Assembly: GCA_949358305.1 (NCBI GenBank)
Contig: OX442317.1
Span: forward strand, 250,001 to 314,000
Reading direction: 5' to 3'
Source of the DNA: Strigamia acuminata
Taxonomy: Eukaryota > Arthropoda > Chilopoda > Geophilomorpha > Linotaeniidae
DNA length: 64,000 nucleotides
The number at the start of each line of letters is the position of its first letter. Within the stretch, counting starts at the first letter, position 1. This document shows, in pieces, positions 47,301-58,285 of this stretch. The position numbers and the translations under genes are program-made. The notes under the pieces are model-generated. The model searched no databases. It was not told where the DNA came from and saw only the letters and a program-made list of their open reading frames with translations.

Positions 47301-47580
47301 CTGCTCGATCGGGCTGAAAAGATTAAAACGACGTGGATGCTTTGCTTCGCTTCGCTTTTGTACCTAGTCTGAGTTCTCCGAAATTTCCACATCCTATTTT
47401 CTTGCCCACTCGAAAGTTCGGCCCGACCATCAACACTCCGGCGTTACTGGACTGTCCTTGCCGCATGCCGCTGTACATCTTCACCCGAGGGATGCCTCTT
47501 TGGTAGGAACAAGCCTGCTCCTTATGGTTATCCGACCTCTCTTTTTCTCTGTTGTATTCGATTTCCTCGCGCTTTTGCAT
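44339..47580 (-). CDS. CSNK1G: Casein kinase 1 gamma (gilgamesh-like)
   Basis: CK1-gamma is a membrane-anchored Ser/Thr kinase that phosphorylates LRP6/Arrow in Wnt signalling and acts in trafficking (family knowledge). An in-frame TAA lies two codons before the ATG at 47580, fixing that start. The kinase domain shows [20 protein letters not shown], the catalytic lysine in [49 protein letters not shown] (catalytic loop), [60 protein letters not shown] and [15 protein letters not shown]. The C-terminal exon (44339-44390) encodes [16 protein letters not shown], the cysteine cluster plus basic tail palmitoylated in this subfamily. About ten exons; the first intron (about 0.5 kb) and the one near 45.0-45.7 kb are the longest. 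Confidence 0.95.
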
Positions 47581-48397
47581 AGTTTAACGCCAACCATCCA
47601 CACTCGACGCGGTTCGGGCCGAGAAAATGGCGAACCACATTCAACCACGATCCGACATATATATATACACACATGCACTGACAAATCACTTTTCCGACCG
47701 CCGACCGCTTTTCTCTTCTCACTTCTCACCACTCCGCGAGTACATTTCCAAAACACTCGATTATTTCGCCGTTGATTCAATTGTGCGTTGCTTCTATCGA
47801 GTGCGGGAGAGAAGGAAGGAAGGAAGGAGGGATCGGACTATCCCTAGCTTCGTTCCGTTCGTTCACTCGCTCGGTCCCAGGTCAGTTAATAATCACGGTC
47901 ACGCATGGAGAGAGGAAGGAGTCAGTGACGACAACGCGAGAGAGAGCCGAGCAGCTGAACCACACACTCGATCGAGTCGAGCGCTCAACGGACAAATATT
48001 TATATCACGCTCAAAAATATTACCACTATTATTCCTTTGCTTTTTCTCTTTTTTCTTTATTTTTTCTTCAATTTAAAAACACCTTCGATCACATATTTTT
48101 ACCTTTCTATGCTCGTTTTCCTAGGGCGTGCTATCTTAACGCGGCCCCGTACCCTGCACTTGAAGATTTAAAACGTGCGATCCAGATCGTTTAATATATC
48201 GCTCAAATTTACTCGTTAATTCTTCGTTTCATTTTAGAAACTCGTCAAAATGTGCGCATCATTCAAAGAAAAGAGAAAAGTTTAATCTAATTTACTTGAA
48301 TTTAATGCAAGTGCGGCCACTCGTCGTCGGAGGGCGGAACGTCGACTTCCTCTTTTCGGTTTGAAGATTTAAAAACGTGCGTGTTGTTGTTGAAAAG
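47581..48397. promoter_or_regulatory. Divergent region CK1-gamma / CEP120
   Basis: About 0.8 kb between divergent starts, holding both leaders. No recognised exon. Short purine runs (GAAGGAAGGAAGGAGG near 47812) and a TATATATATA run at 47658 are visible. Regulatory role inferred from position. Confidence 0.4.
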
Positions 48398-51300
48398 ATG
48401 GCATCGCGAAAAAACGATCGGATGTTAATCGTCGTTGGAATACTCGAAGGTAATGCTAATATCAAGCGACATGACCATTTTATTTGAAACGATCCAATTT
48501 CGATTGTAGCGAGAAACCTCCAAAAGAGACCAGGATGGCAAGTGGTGATCGAAGCAAAATTAAACGGCGAAACGATCAGTTCGGACGAAGTGGCGCACGA
48601 CGAAAATCCAAATTTCAACACGGAGTTGGCGTGGGAAGTGGACAGGAAAGGATTCCGAATGTTTCGCATGCAAAGGATTCCGATCAAACTTCAGTGCTTC
48701 GCGGTCGAGCCGGGCCTCAACGCCAAAGAATTATTAGGATTTGTAGTGATCGATTTGCGAATGGTTCACCCGAAACCTCAAGTACAATAAATTAAATTAA
48801 ATTAAATTAAATTAAATTAAATTAAATTAAATTTGTCACGATGATTGGACATTTCAGGTCCCCAAATGGCACACGCTACTCAATCCCAAATACTATTGGA
48901 TGAAACCGCAAATTCGTTTGTGCGTCACCCTCGAGAACGACACTGGCGGGCTCCAGCTGTCGAGCACCCCGTCTCTGCTTTCAGTATGTTCCAGTCCTAA
49001 AAGTAAAGAAACCAATGCTAGTTACGAACAAAAACAAAAAGAAGAGAAAAAAGCGGCCGTCGATGTCGGTGTCGGTGTAGATGTCGGCGTTGAAATGTTA
49101 CAACCTGTACTGAGCGACGTGGACGGCTTTTATCAAATCGGACCCAACTCGGCGAGAGACATTTTCAGTTTGTCCGTCACCATCGTTTTTGCGGCCAATT
49201 TAAACCAGGTGGAATTTAATTGGGTTTCAAAAGCAGAATTGGAGCTCAAAATTAATGACTTACTTTCTCTTTGTTTTGTCAGTTGTTACCGTCGAGCATC
49301 CACGTAACCGACGAGGAAAAAGGATTTTATTTTTATTACTCGCTCGTCGGCAACGACGTGACCACGGACTCGTTTCACGACCTCGCGGAGCCCTCGTTCG
49401 CCGCCGAACGGGCCACCGTTCGGATTCGCAGTTCCACCGACTTGCTGCGCCAGTTCTTTTCGTCTCAACCGGGACTCAAAGTGCACCTGTGCACCGGCGA
49501 CATCTCGCTCGGATGCGCTCGCGTGCCCTTGAACGATTTACTGGTGAAAAAGAGCACGGAAATATTCATGAAACCCGTGTCGATCGAAGGAATGTTCGAA
49601 TTGGAACCGCTGGACAAAGTGGCCAAAGATTCGTCCGAACAGTTGGCGCCGTTCGTCGGTTTGTCAGTCACTTTGCGACTCGAAGACCAGCAGCCCAAAG
49701 TGTTGGTGCAACAGCCGTCGGTCATCAACTCGGCGGAATCGCTGCGAGAAATGACGCCGCCGTGCAGTCCGCCGCCGCAGCAGAGGCTAAAGAAACCCAC
49801 GCCGCCGTCGCCACCCGTCAAATTGCAACAAAGTCGCTCCGACTCTAAACCCAACGAGTTTCGTTCGGAATCGGTGGTTCGCAGCGAATATTCGGATCCT
49901 CGGTTGCCGTTGCACCACTATTGTTTCACCTTAGACATGCGCCACTTGACGTTCACCGTTGCAGACGCCGCTTTTTATTGCTTTTTGAGGTTTTCTACAT
50001 TTTCGATTTCCTTCTCATTTTTATTTTCAATAATTAATCGATCGATTGATTTGCAGATACAGTTATTCGTTTTTCGGCACGTCGTCGGCCATCGTGACCC
50101 ATCCTCTTTTGGAAGCGCGCCGGAACGTGGAGCTGTCGATTCCGAACGGGTTTTGTGCTTTTACTTTCGCCACCACACCGGAGAACTTGGCTGAAGCGTT
50201 CAAGTCCGTTCCTCTTCGCGTGGAAGTGGTCAAGCGAGATCGCGACAGGGACGAAGAGACGATCGTCGGCATGCTGATCTTTGATTTGGCCGAATTGCTC
50301 AAAGCGGGCAAATCGAGGGTCACGGTGGGTTGAGTCGAATTGCACATTTTCGAGCGTCCTAATCCAACCACTTATCCGAATAGAATGCGGAAAATAGGAG
50401 CGGAGTGCGCCAAGTGCTGTCGGTCAAAACGCCCATCCATTCTCTGAGCGATAAAGTCAATTTCATCGGTCATGCACAAACCGTCATCGGTTTGGACGAC
50501 TTCGGACCGACCACGGTACCAGTCGAGATCGCGAAACGGGTAAATTGAATTGAATTGAATTAAATTAAATTAAATCGAATGGATCTCAAATGCCTGCAGG
50601 AATACAAAAGCAACGCTCCGACGGAACTCGAAGAAGACTTAGCCAGCGATGTGCCAAAATCGCCATCGCCGTCGCCGTCGCCATCGCCGATAGAAACGCA
50701 ACCGATGAGCATCGGGCACGAGTTGAGGGAGCGAAAACGTCAGATGGCCATCGAAATTGCCATGGAATTGGAAGAGTGGAAAAGGTCGCAGGAGGATGAG
50801 TTTCGCAAAACCGTAGGACGCGGCCTGGCTTTTTCTCCTCGCTTTGAACTCGTTGTTTGACGTTGTTTTCCGTTGTTTACAGCTGAAAGGCAGGGAACAA
50901 TACTACATGGACTCGCTGGTGAACGAATGGCGGAAGCGAGACACCGAGCGAGAAGTGACGATCCAAAGAAAGATGAGGGAATGCGTCGAGCTGGAACGCA
51001 AACTGAGAAGCGCTTTGAGCGACGCCGACAATCGCGAGAAAGTGTTAACCGCTAGAGAAATTGAAGTAAGTGGCCTAAGTTTGTTTGCTTCGAATGTTTG
51101 GATTGTTTTGTTTTGTTTCGCCTCGCCTTCTCAGTTGGACCAAAGGAAAAAGGAATTCGAACGGATACACGAACAACAACAGAGCGAAGTGAAGAGCGGA
51201 TACCTGCGGCTTCGAGACGAATTTGCCCACCGACTGCTCATAGAAAAGTACAATTCAAGTAGAAAGTAAAAATGACCCGTGTGTTTACTGTTTACTGTTT

Positions 51301-52036
51301 ACTCAGCGAGAAACTCGCGGAAGCCGAACAGCAGAACGAAAAACTCAAGCAGCAGGTGACGGATGCGGAGACGAGACTGGCGCGAGGGAGCCGCGAACTC
51401 GAGAAGCTGCGCGAGCAGAGGGTCGGCGACAAGCAGGATCTGCGCCTCGAGTCCGAACTGCATTTGGCGGGCATCGAGAAAACAGAAATGGAACGCAAAC
51501 TGGAGGCCGCCACCAAATCCAAAATACATTACAAACAACAGTGGCGTCGCTGTCTCGCCGAACTGGCGCGCATCAAGCAAAAGTTGGAGACGGACGCGCG
51601 TGCTCAACTGTTCCGGCAGCAGCAGGAACTCGAAGGCATGAAGAGGCAGTACCTGGAGTCGGAAACCAACGCCGGGGCGAAAAGCAACGCCGACAAGAGG
51701 GCGCTGCAGGAAATGAAGGGACAAATCGATCAGTAATTTTCTTTTCTTTTTCTTTTCTTTTTTTAAATGACTAATTTACCTTTTTGGTTTAGGATTGCGC
51801 ACCACGTGATCGCACGCGCACCCAGCGAGGGAATAGAAAATCGCAAACCCGGAGCGCGGCAAATTTCGTTCGTGGACAGCGAAGAGTTCGATTCGGACAC
51901 GGAAGACACGACGTTCACGTCGGACGATCTGAGCAGACTGTTGAAAGAGCGAGAGACGCTCTTGGAGATGGGCATTTACACGGACGGCGACAGAATCATC
52001 CGCGAACTGGATCGGCAAATCCAACAGTTTAATTAA
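48398..52036 (+). CDS. CEP120: Centrosomal protein of 120 kDa (CEP120)
   Basis: CEP120 is a daughter-centriole protein needed for centriole elongation and ciliogenesis. The start at 48398 gives MASRKNDRMLIVVGILEARNL, the first beta strands of the N-terminal C2 domain, which continues with VVIEAKLNGETI, LQCFAVEPGLNAKELLGFVV and WHTLLNP. A second C2 module has FSLSVTIVFAANLNQLLP, FYFYYSLVGNDVTTDSFHDL and LCTGDISLGCARVPL. A third shows HHYCFTLDMRHLTF, RYSYSFFGTSSAIVTHPLLE and VGMLIFDLAELL. The C-terminal third is coiled coil (YMDSLVNEWRKRDTEREVTI ... QNEKLKQQVTDAETRLARG) and ends with LLEMGIYTDGDRIIRELDRQ, which is conserved in CEP120. The three-C2 plus coiled-coil order is the family layout; length is roughly 900 residues. 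A short (VG/VD)n run encoded near 49060-49095 is a local expansion. Confidence 0.93.
48784..48832. repeat. (AAATT)n pentanucleotide repeat in CEP120 intron
   Basis: About nine perfect units fill most of the short intron following the exon that ends HPKPQ. Confidence 0.9.
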
Positions 52037-52238
52037 TCGTTACTTATACCTATCGTATATATTCCTATTTTTTTGTACAAATACCTACATTTAATTTCAT
52101 TTAAAGTTTATTTAAACAATTAATATTCATACATGGTCATTAAAAATAAATTATCTTTTATTGTTGTTGTTTTTTTTGTTTATTTAGTGAGTGCATTGAT
52201 CGTTGCAATTGGAAAATTACTAACTTCTGACAATTCCA

Positions 52239-53751
52239 TCAACCGCTGAGTAAGAGATCGTCCTTTTGTCGTGACCGCTTAATGAACACGTAAATTCCTC
52301 CGCTAACGAGTAACACTATGGGAATTCCCAAACCGGCCACCAGAACGATTATTATTGCAGTGGAGATTTGGTCTTCGGGCGGGACGCCATACCCGGTCGA
52401 CAGGGTCCACGAGCTGTAGTTGCTATTGGAATAGAACTCGTCGCCTTTAGCTCCGAACGTGACGTTGATCATTCGAGCGCAGCTGTTTTCGAGGTCTCCG
52501 CCGTAGAGGGCGTTTGCCAAACTGTCCAGAAGAAGCTCGTCCGGCATTGTCACGTTACTGAAACAATTCAAACAATTTTGAACAATCTAAAAGTTGAGAA
52601 TAAATTAAAGTGAAAGCTCACTAAGATTTCATCGCATTTTCTTGGGTAATCGTCGTGTTTTGCCTGACCGAGTCGGAACTCGTGTACACGATGGGTTTCC
52701 ACTGGGCGAACCCTCCGAGTTTGTTGTCACGAACGAACGCGGATTTGATCTGCGTGAACTTGAAGACGCCGGGCGTGAACTCGTCGTCCAACGAGCGACT
52801 GTGCTCCAACTCGAAGTCCGAATCGTTTTTCGTAACCATCAAAAGCATTTGGATCGCAAATCGAGGTTTGTCCGAGGTGAAAGGAGCGCCGTCGAGGATC
52901 ACTTCGATTTCGGTCGAATTGATCGTGTGCATCAAATGGGGGAGAACGGAAGCGCGATTTTGTGAATCAAACGCCCTCAACTGCAACGACGCATTCGCAA
53001 TCGTTAATTTTTCAATACAACAAAATGCAAAAACACTCGCTCACTCTGATTCGTAGCGTGTTGTTTGTGAAATTTCTCGATTCTTGCAAGCTGAACACCG
53101 CCGAAATCGAGTGATTATCTTCACTTTCTTCCACGTGCACCGGAGACCACTTCATTTCGTGAAACGGAACGCTCGTCACGTTCGACGCCGGCACCTCATT
53201 CACGTCGGCCACGTCGCTGTCGTCGAAGAACGGATACATCTTATATGAAAAACAAAATTACAAAATTACACATTCATTTTGGTTTGGTCATTTCATTACC
53301 TCCGTGAAAACGAGGGCGTACGAATACGAAGGATTTTCGTCAAAAAACGCACTCCCGGCTCGATTCGAACAGTTGACCGTGAGATTGGCATTTTTCGAAG
53401 TGACCGCAGTCAGCACCACGAAAGAGCCTGGAACAATTCAATACCGGTAATGTTTTCTTTCAGCTTTCACATTTATATCGCTTTCAACAAATTTAATTCT
53501 GTTCGTTTTTTACCAGCAGAACTGTACACACGATGCAATGTATCGTTTTTCCCGTTCGCTCGAATGTGCACGATCGACCCATTATCGCATTCTATTACAT
53601 CCGGAAGTAGCAACTATGAAATAAGAGAAAATGAATTTTTACAAAATAGATAAATGAATATGTAAACTACTTGTCTGTTCTCAAGTGCTTCGATAGTTGC
53701 GAGCACAAAACTAAAGACAATTATACACAGTTTGAACGAGTGCTCAGCCAT
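52239..53751 (-). CDS. GLMP: Glycosylated lysosomal membrane protein (GLMP/NCU-G1)
   Basis: GLMP is a type I lysosomal membrane glycoprotein that stabilises the MFSD1 transporter (family knowledge). The start at 53751 gives a signal peptide (FKLCIIVFSFVLATIEA). Lumenal landmarks in family order are VHIRANGKNDTLHRVYSS, SYSYALVFTE, HEMKWSPVHVEESED, the RSLDDEFTPGVFKFTQI box and KLGGFAQWKPIVYTSS, plus many N-glycosylation sites. The segment NSCARMINVTFGAKGDEFY precedes the membrane span (ISTAIIIVLVAGLGIPIVLLVSGG is split here for length: AIIIVLVAGLGIPIVLLV). The cytosolic tail is short and ends KDDLLLSG, an acidic dileucine-type signal rather than the tyrosine-based signal of the human protein. 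About six exons. Head-to-head with ARP8 across 324 bp. Confidence 0.9.
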
Positions 53752-54074
53752 TGGAAGTGGGAATCTCAATCACATGCTTCTGCGCTAATATCAAGGACAA
53801 GATAATACCACAACAAGTCAATCGCGGAGACTCATGACCAATGCAACTCGTGACAGGTCGTGACAGGTGTGAGTGAACAAAAACTTTTCTTTTTTTTACT
53901 TTTCAAAAATTATTTCATTTATTATTTCTTATTTATATTTGAAATTTGTTGATTTTAAAACGTACTCGAAGGCAACAATAATACGTCTATTTTTTTTAAA
54001 TACCGTAATGAATATTTAAAAGATTTTCACAATTGCCGACAGAGGTCCCTCCAGCCATCACAACAACTACAGCG
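53752..54074. promoter_or_regulatory. Divergent region GLMP / ARP8
   Basis: 324 bp between divergent starts; AT-rich with a T run at 53890-53899. A tandem GTGACAGGTCGTGACAGGT is visible near 53850-53868 (CTCGTGACAGGT repeated). Likely a shared promoter. Confidence 0.4.
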
Positions 54075-56301
54075 ATGGCGCCCATGCAGACGAAACGATC
54101 TGTCGTTCCCAACTATCAAGAAACAGTTTCAGAGGTATTATTGCAATCATTTACCATGACCATTTACCGATCATCGATCACTTTTCTTATTCTAGCCCAT
54201 CCAAGGTACCGCGATCGTCATCATCCATCCTGGATCATTTTATTTGCGCGTCGGACGAGCATCGGACACATACCCGCACACAATTCCGCACGTAATTGCT
54301 CGCAGATGTAAACAGGCGGTGACGACGGCCGTCCATCACGATCCCACGCTCACATTCGACGTTAAATTAGTACGGACTACTCGATCAAGTTGGACAATAT
54401 AAAATAAATCAAATACTTGTACGTATTTCAGCCGCAAGAGTCTCAAAACATATTAAAAAGTACGTGTAAGAGCATTAGCGATGTTTTGGCGTCGTGCATC
54501 ACGTCGGACGGAACGCGAAGACGTGCCACTTTGGCGGAAGAGGTGGTTGGCTACAACACGAAAGTGAAGGCGGAATTAATGCGCGGAAGTGCAGATTTCC
54601 AGTGGACGCAAGTGGAAGCGCAGCAAGAATACGTGGTGGGAGAGGAGGCGCTCTATCTCAACCCCAAAGACAAGTTCCACGTGCACTGGCCATTCCGGCG
54701 GGGGCAACTCAATCTACACGCGGGCACGGGTGGATCGTTGACCGCCGTCACGTCCGACCTCGAAACCATCTGGCGGACGGCCATTCAGCAACGCCTGGAC
54801 ATCCCGGCCAAAAACTTCCGAGTAATTTTCACTAGTGTATTACTAAATGACTAATCTACAGAATATTCTTTTGAACTCGCACGCAGCATTTCAGAGCGGT
54901 GTTGCTGGTGCCGGACACTTACAACCGCCAGCACGTCAAAGAGATGGTCAATCTGCTTCTCGCCCGACTGGGATTCGGCGCCTGCTTCGTTCACCAAGTG
55001 CGCATCAAATTTCTACTTCCTCGCTTTACTCTTTACTCGTGTCTAATGTGTAATGTCGTCCACGAATTATTCCTTCAAATTCAAACAGGAATCGGTGTGC
55101 GCGACGTTCGGTGCCGGTCTCAGCTACGCGTGCGTCGTCGACGTCGGTGACCAAAAAACGAGCGTGTCCTGCGTGGAAGACGGAATTTCCAATCGAAATT
55201 CGCGGTAAACAACTAATTGATTCGCCTTTCCTTTCCTTTTCTTTTCACATTTTAAATTAATTATTTTCCAGTCTTCGAATGGATTACGGTGGAAGCGACA
55301 TCACGCAAATATTTCACTGGTTATTAAGAAGAAGCGGATTCCCGTACAAACAGTGCAATCCCAAGACGACCATCGACGCGCTTCTCCTGCAACAACTCAA
55401 AGAGAACTTCTGCCACGTTAATTTGGTAGAAAATTACCATACGTGTAATTTAATGTATTTAAATTAAATTAAATTAATTTCAGGACATTAATGGGCCGCA
55501 ATCGAGAAGTTTCCAAGTGAAAAGCCCGAACCAACCGTCGTATCAATATTCGATCAAGCTCGGCGACGAGTGCACCATCGCCGCTCTCTCTTTCCTGCAC
55601 CCCGAACTGCTCAACCTGACCGGGCACAAACAGACGCACACGCAACAGCGGTCGCAGGGCGACCCCGAGGACCCGCACGACGAGAACTACCTGCGCGAAA
55701 CGAGTCAGCGGAGGGCCAACCGCGACAACTTGGACTCGAGTTTGCAAACCGCCTCCGAGGGACTGGCCGAGGACGGGCAGCTGGGCTCGTCGCAGATGGA
55801 CGAGGACATGGGCGGCGATGGCGACGGCGCCGCCGCCATTTCCGCGCGAGATGCGGGCGACAAGGAGCTTCAATGCGACCAACTGCTCAGTCTGGACCAA
55901 GCGATACTGCAAAGCATCGACCGATGCGGTAAATTACGTGTTATTTTCTCGATGCAATCAATGCTGTTTGTTGATAGTTTGTCACGTTTACCTTTGTAGG
56001 AAGCGACGACATGAAGCGTAAAATGTACAGTTGCATTCTGATCGTCGGCGGCGGCATCATGTTCACTGGCATCCACACTTGGTTGCGCAACCGTCTGTCC
56101 GTGCAGATACCCATCATGTACCGCACCGAACAAATCGACGTAATCACGCGGCCCAAGGACATGGATCCGCGAATCACTTGTTGGAAGGGGGCGGCGGTCA
56201 TGAGCTGTCTCGACACCGCTCAGGAATTGTGGATTAAACACAAAGAGTGGACGCGCAACGGCGTCAAGGTTTTGCGTGAACGAGCTCCGTTTATTTGGTA
56301 A
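54075..56301 (+). CDS. ACTR8: Actin-related protein 8 (ARP8), INO80 complex
   Basis: ARP8 is a nuclear actin-related subunit of the INO80 chromatin remodeller. I chose the first ATG in frame (54075, MAPMQTKRSVVPNY); codons before it are open but lack ATG. Landmarks in order: IVIIHPGSFYLRVGRASDT, HVIARRCKQ, EYVVGEEALYLNP, HWPFRRGQLNLHAGTGGSLT, LLVPDTYNRQHVKEMVNLLL, HQESVCATFGAGLSYACVVD, VGDQKTSVSCVEDG, MDYGGSDITQIFHWLLRR, HRSQGDPEDPHDENYL-type (QRSQGDPEDPHDENYL here), a divergent acidic insertion with ASEGLAEDGQ, then ILIVGGGIMFTGIHTWL, DVITRPKDMDPRITCWKGA and the terminal RERAPFIW. These closely parallel human ACTR8. About eight short exons. Confidence 0.95.
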
Positions 56302-56347
56302 AAAGTACAAAGTACAAAGGACTAATAAATACGCAAATGCACACATT

Positions 56348-56871
56348 TTAATGCTTCGATTTTTTATTCATCTTCTTTACAATTTTTCCTTTGCTTCGAC
56401 TATTTTTTCGTTTCGATTCTTTCATCTTCTGCTTTTTCACGTTTCTCTGGTTCATCCAAATCGGGTAGTTGCCAAATTGGTCCTTTAAATTCTTTTTAAA
56501 TTTTCGCACAGTTTTGTCAACTTGCATTTCCGTCACTAGAATCAGTTTCAAAAATTAATTAATTAATAAACTCCAAGGAATAAACAAGTAAAGGAGCATT
56601 ACCACTATTTTCATCGTCATTTATCGAAACATCTGCAACTGTTTTTGTTAAATTTAAATTAAACTAAATTTAAAAGTGTGAAATCAATAGAGTACAAACC
56701 TGTCATTTCGACGGAAGGAGGATTCGCAGCCGTAGCCTCAGCAATCTTTTTTCTTGTTTGCGTGGCCGTGGCTAACACTTCTTTGAGTTGGATCAATTCC
56801 TTAGCCCCGTATCGCACCCTCTTAATCGCTCGCATCTTCCTTTTCCATTTACTTCTTAAACTCTTGGCCAT
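56348..56871 (-). CDS. LLPH: LLP homolog (LLPH), nucleolar 60S biogenesis protein
   Basis: LLPH is a small basic nucleolar protein associated with pre-60S particles and, in neurons, growth. Three exons, 56700-56871, 56603-56632 and 56348-56535, total 390 nt (129 residues). The diagnostic N-terminus MAKSLRSKWKRKMRAIKRVR is present, followed by an acidic/Ala linker, and the C-terminal box FGNYPIWMNQRNVKKQKMKE plus a long lysine/arginine tail ending KKSKH. This is full length against vertebrate LLPH. The stop lies 47 bp from the ARP8 stop on the other strand, and the start lies 140 bp from the RPUSD3-like start. Confidence 0.93.
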
Positions 56872-57010
56872 CGTGGTTTCAACAGCCGAACCAACACAGA
56901 TTACAACGTGGTTGACTCGAGGTTAGGTTTAGGTTCGCGCCTCTCTGCGGCAGAAAGTGCAATTAATTCAATATCAAAAGCGCTGCAGCCGCTATATTTA
57001 AAACTTCAAA
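56872..57010. promoter_or_regulatory. Compact bidirectional promoter LLPH / RPUSD3-like
   Basis: Only 139 bp separates the two divergent ATGs. It contains GGTTAGGTTTAGGTT at about 56921-56935 and GCTGCAGCC-type sequence. Both leaders and core promoters must overlap or nearly so. The function is inferred from spacing. Confidence 0.55.
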
Positions 57011-58253
57011 ATGGCCGCGAAAAAAGCAGACTTTATTTATAAACATTTATATCCTTGGAACAACCTACAAAGTTTTAGTCAACACATCCTGGATTCGATC
57101 ATCTACAATTCTAGTAAACGATTTAAAATTGTAAAATTTAATTCTTGTCAATTAAATTGTTGATTCATTTTCCTAGATGGATTAATCGCGATCAACAAAC
57201 CCTACGGTGTCAAAATTTACCAAGGTAAAATGATTTTGTGAACGCATAATTGTCCTTAAATGTTTTCCTTTAGAACAAGAGAGAGAGACTGCGGGACCGA
57301 TTACGGCCACCTTGCTGACGAGTTCCGCGTACGACACGAACTACAGCATCAGCCAAGCGATTCCTTTTCTCCAAAGAGAATTAAACGAACACGATTTACG
57401 CGTCGTCAAATCGGCAGAGAGGTTCACGTCGGGAATCACCCTTCTGGCCACCAACGAGAAGTTCCAAAACAAGATTCGGGCGGCCATAACGACAGTCAAA
57501 CGCTCCAAAACATCCCCGTTCAAGTACCTGAGCGTGACGGTCGGTCGAATGCATCCTCCGCGACTAGACGAGCGCGTCGGAATCATGCTCAAGAAATCGG
57601 AAAAGGAAGGCGACCATTCCAAACACTCGGTCATACTCGACCAGTTTTCCAAGCGACAAGTAGAGAAGGACGTGGTCAAACCCGCCGACGTTAAAGTGGA
57701 AACCCTGGCGACCGACCACCAAACCAACATGTCTTTGATTCGCATTTCATCAACGCAATGTAAATTTTAATACCGATAATAATCAATTTATTTGTTTAAT
57801 TTTTGTTTGTTTAATAATAGTAAAATGGTACTTCGTACGCGTGTATTGCGCGCACAAAGGCGCTCCCGTTTTCGGGGACAACGTGTTCGGTCCGCGAGTA
57901 CGGTGGATGTTCGGCAAGCCGTTTCTCATCGGCGAACACAACCAAGCGTCTTACAATCCTCCCGCAAGTTTCCCCCGTCGATTTTATCCTTGAAAATCAA
58001 TTTATTTTCCTCTATTTTCCAACAGACAATTCCCGAGACGATCGCGAGCAAGTTATCGCTGGCGGAAAACAATTTCGCGCACGTACCGCTCCATTTACAC
58101 TTGCACGAGTTGCGATTCCGGCTCAAGGGCTCGGACGAGGTGGTGATTCGTGCGGAACCCAACGATTTTTTCCGCTGGACGTGTGAACGGCTCGGACTCA
58201 ACGAACAACACTCGAATTTGCAGTTGGAAAACCAATTTAATGCGAAAATCTAA
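57011..58253 (+). CDS. RPUSD3: RPUSD3-like mitochondrial pseudouridine-synthase-fold protein
   Basis: RluA-type proteins modify rRNA uridines; RPUSD3 works with FASTKD2 and TRUB2 in mitochondrial 16S rRNA handling (family knowledge). Five exons, 57011-57113, 57177-57224, 57274-57759, 57821-57963 and 58026-58253, total 1,008 nt (335 residues). The family fold is visible in GLIAINKPYGVKIYQ, SERFTSG-type motif (here VVKSAERFTSGITLLATN), WYFVRVYCAHKGAPVFGDNV and VPLHLHLHELRF near the end. In active RluA enzymes the motif is HRLDxxTSG with a catalytic aspartate; here the aligned position is Glu, and the H and R are also changed. The last intron starts with GC rather than GT. The LHLHLH end and the altered motif favour RPUSD3 over RPUSD4, with moderate certainty. 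Confidence 0.82.
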
Positions 58254-58285
58254 ATGTACACGCCGGAATAAATGTAATAAGAAAA

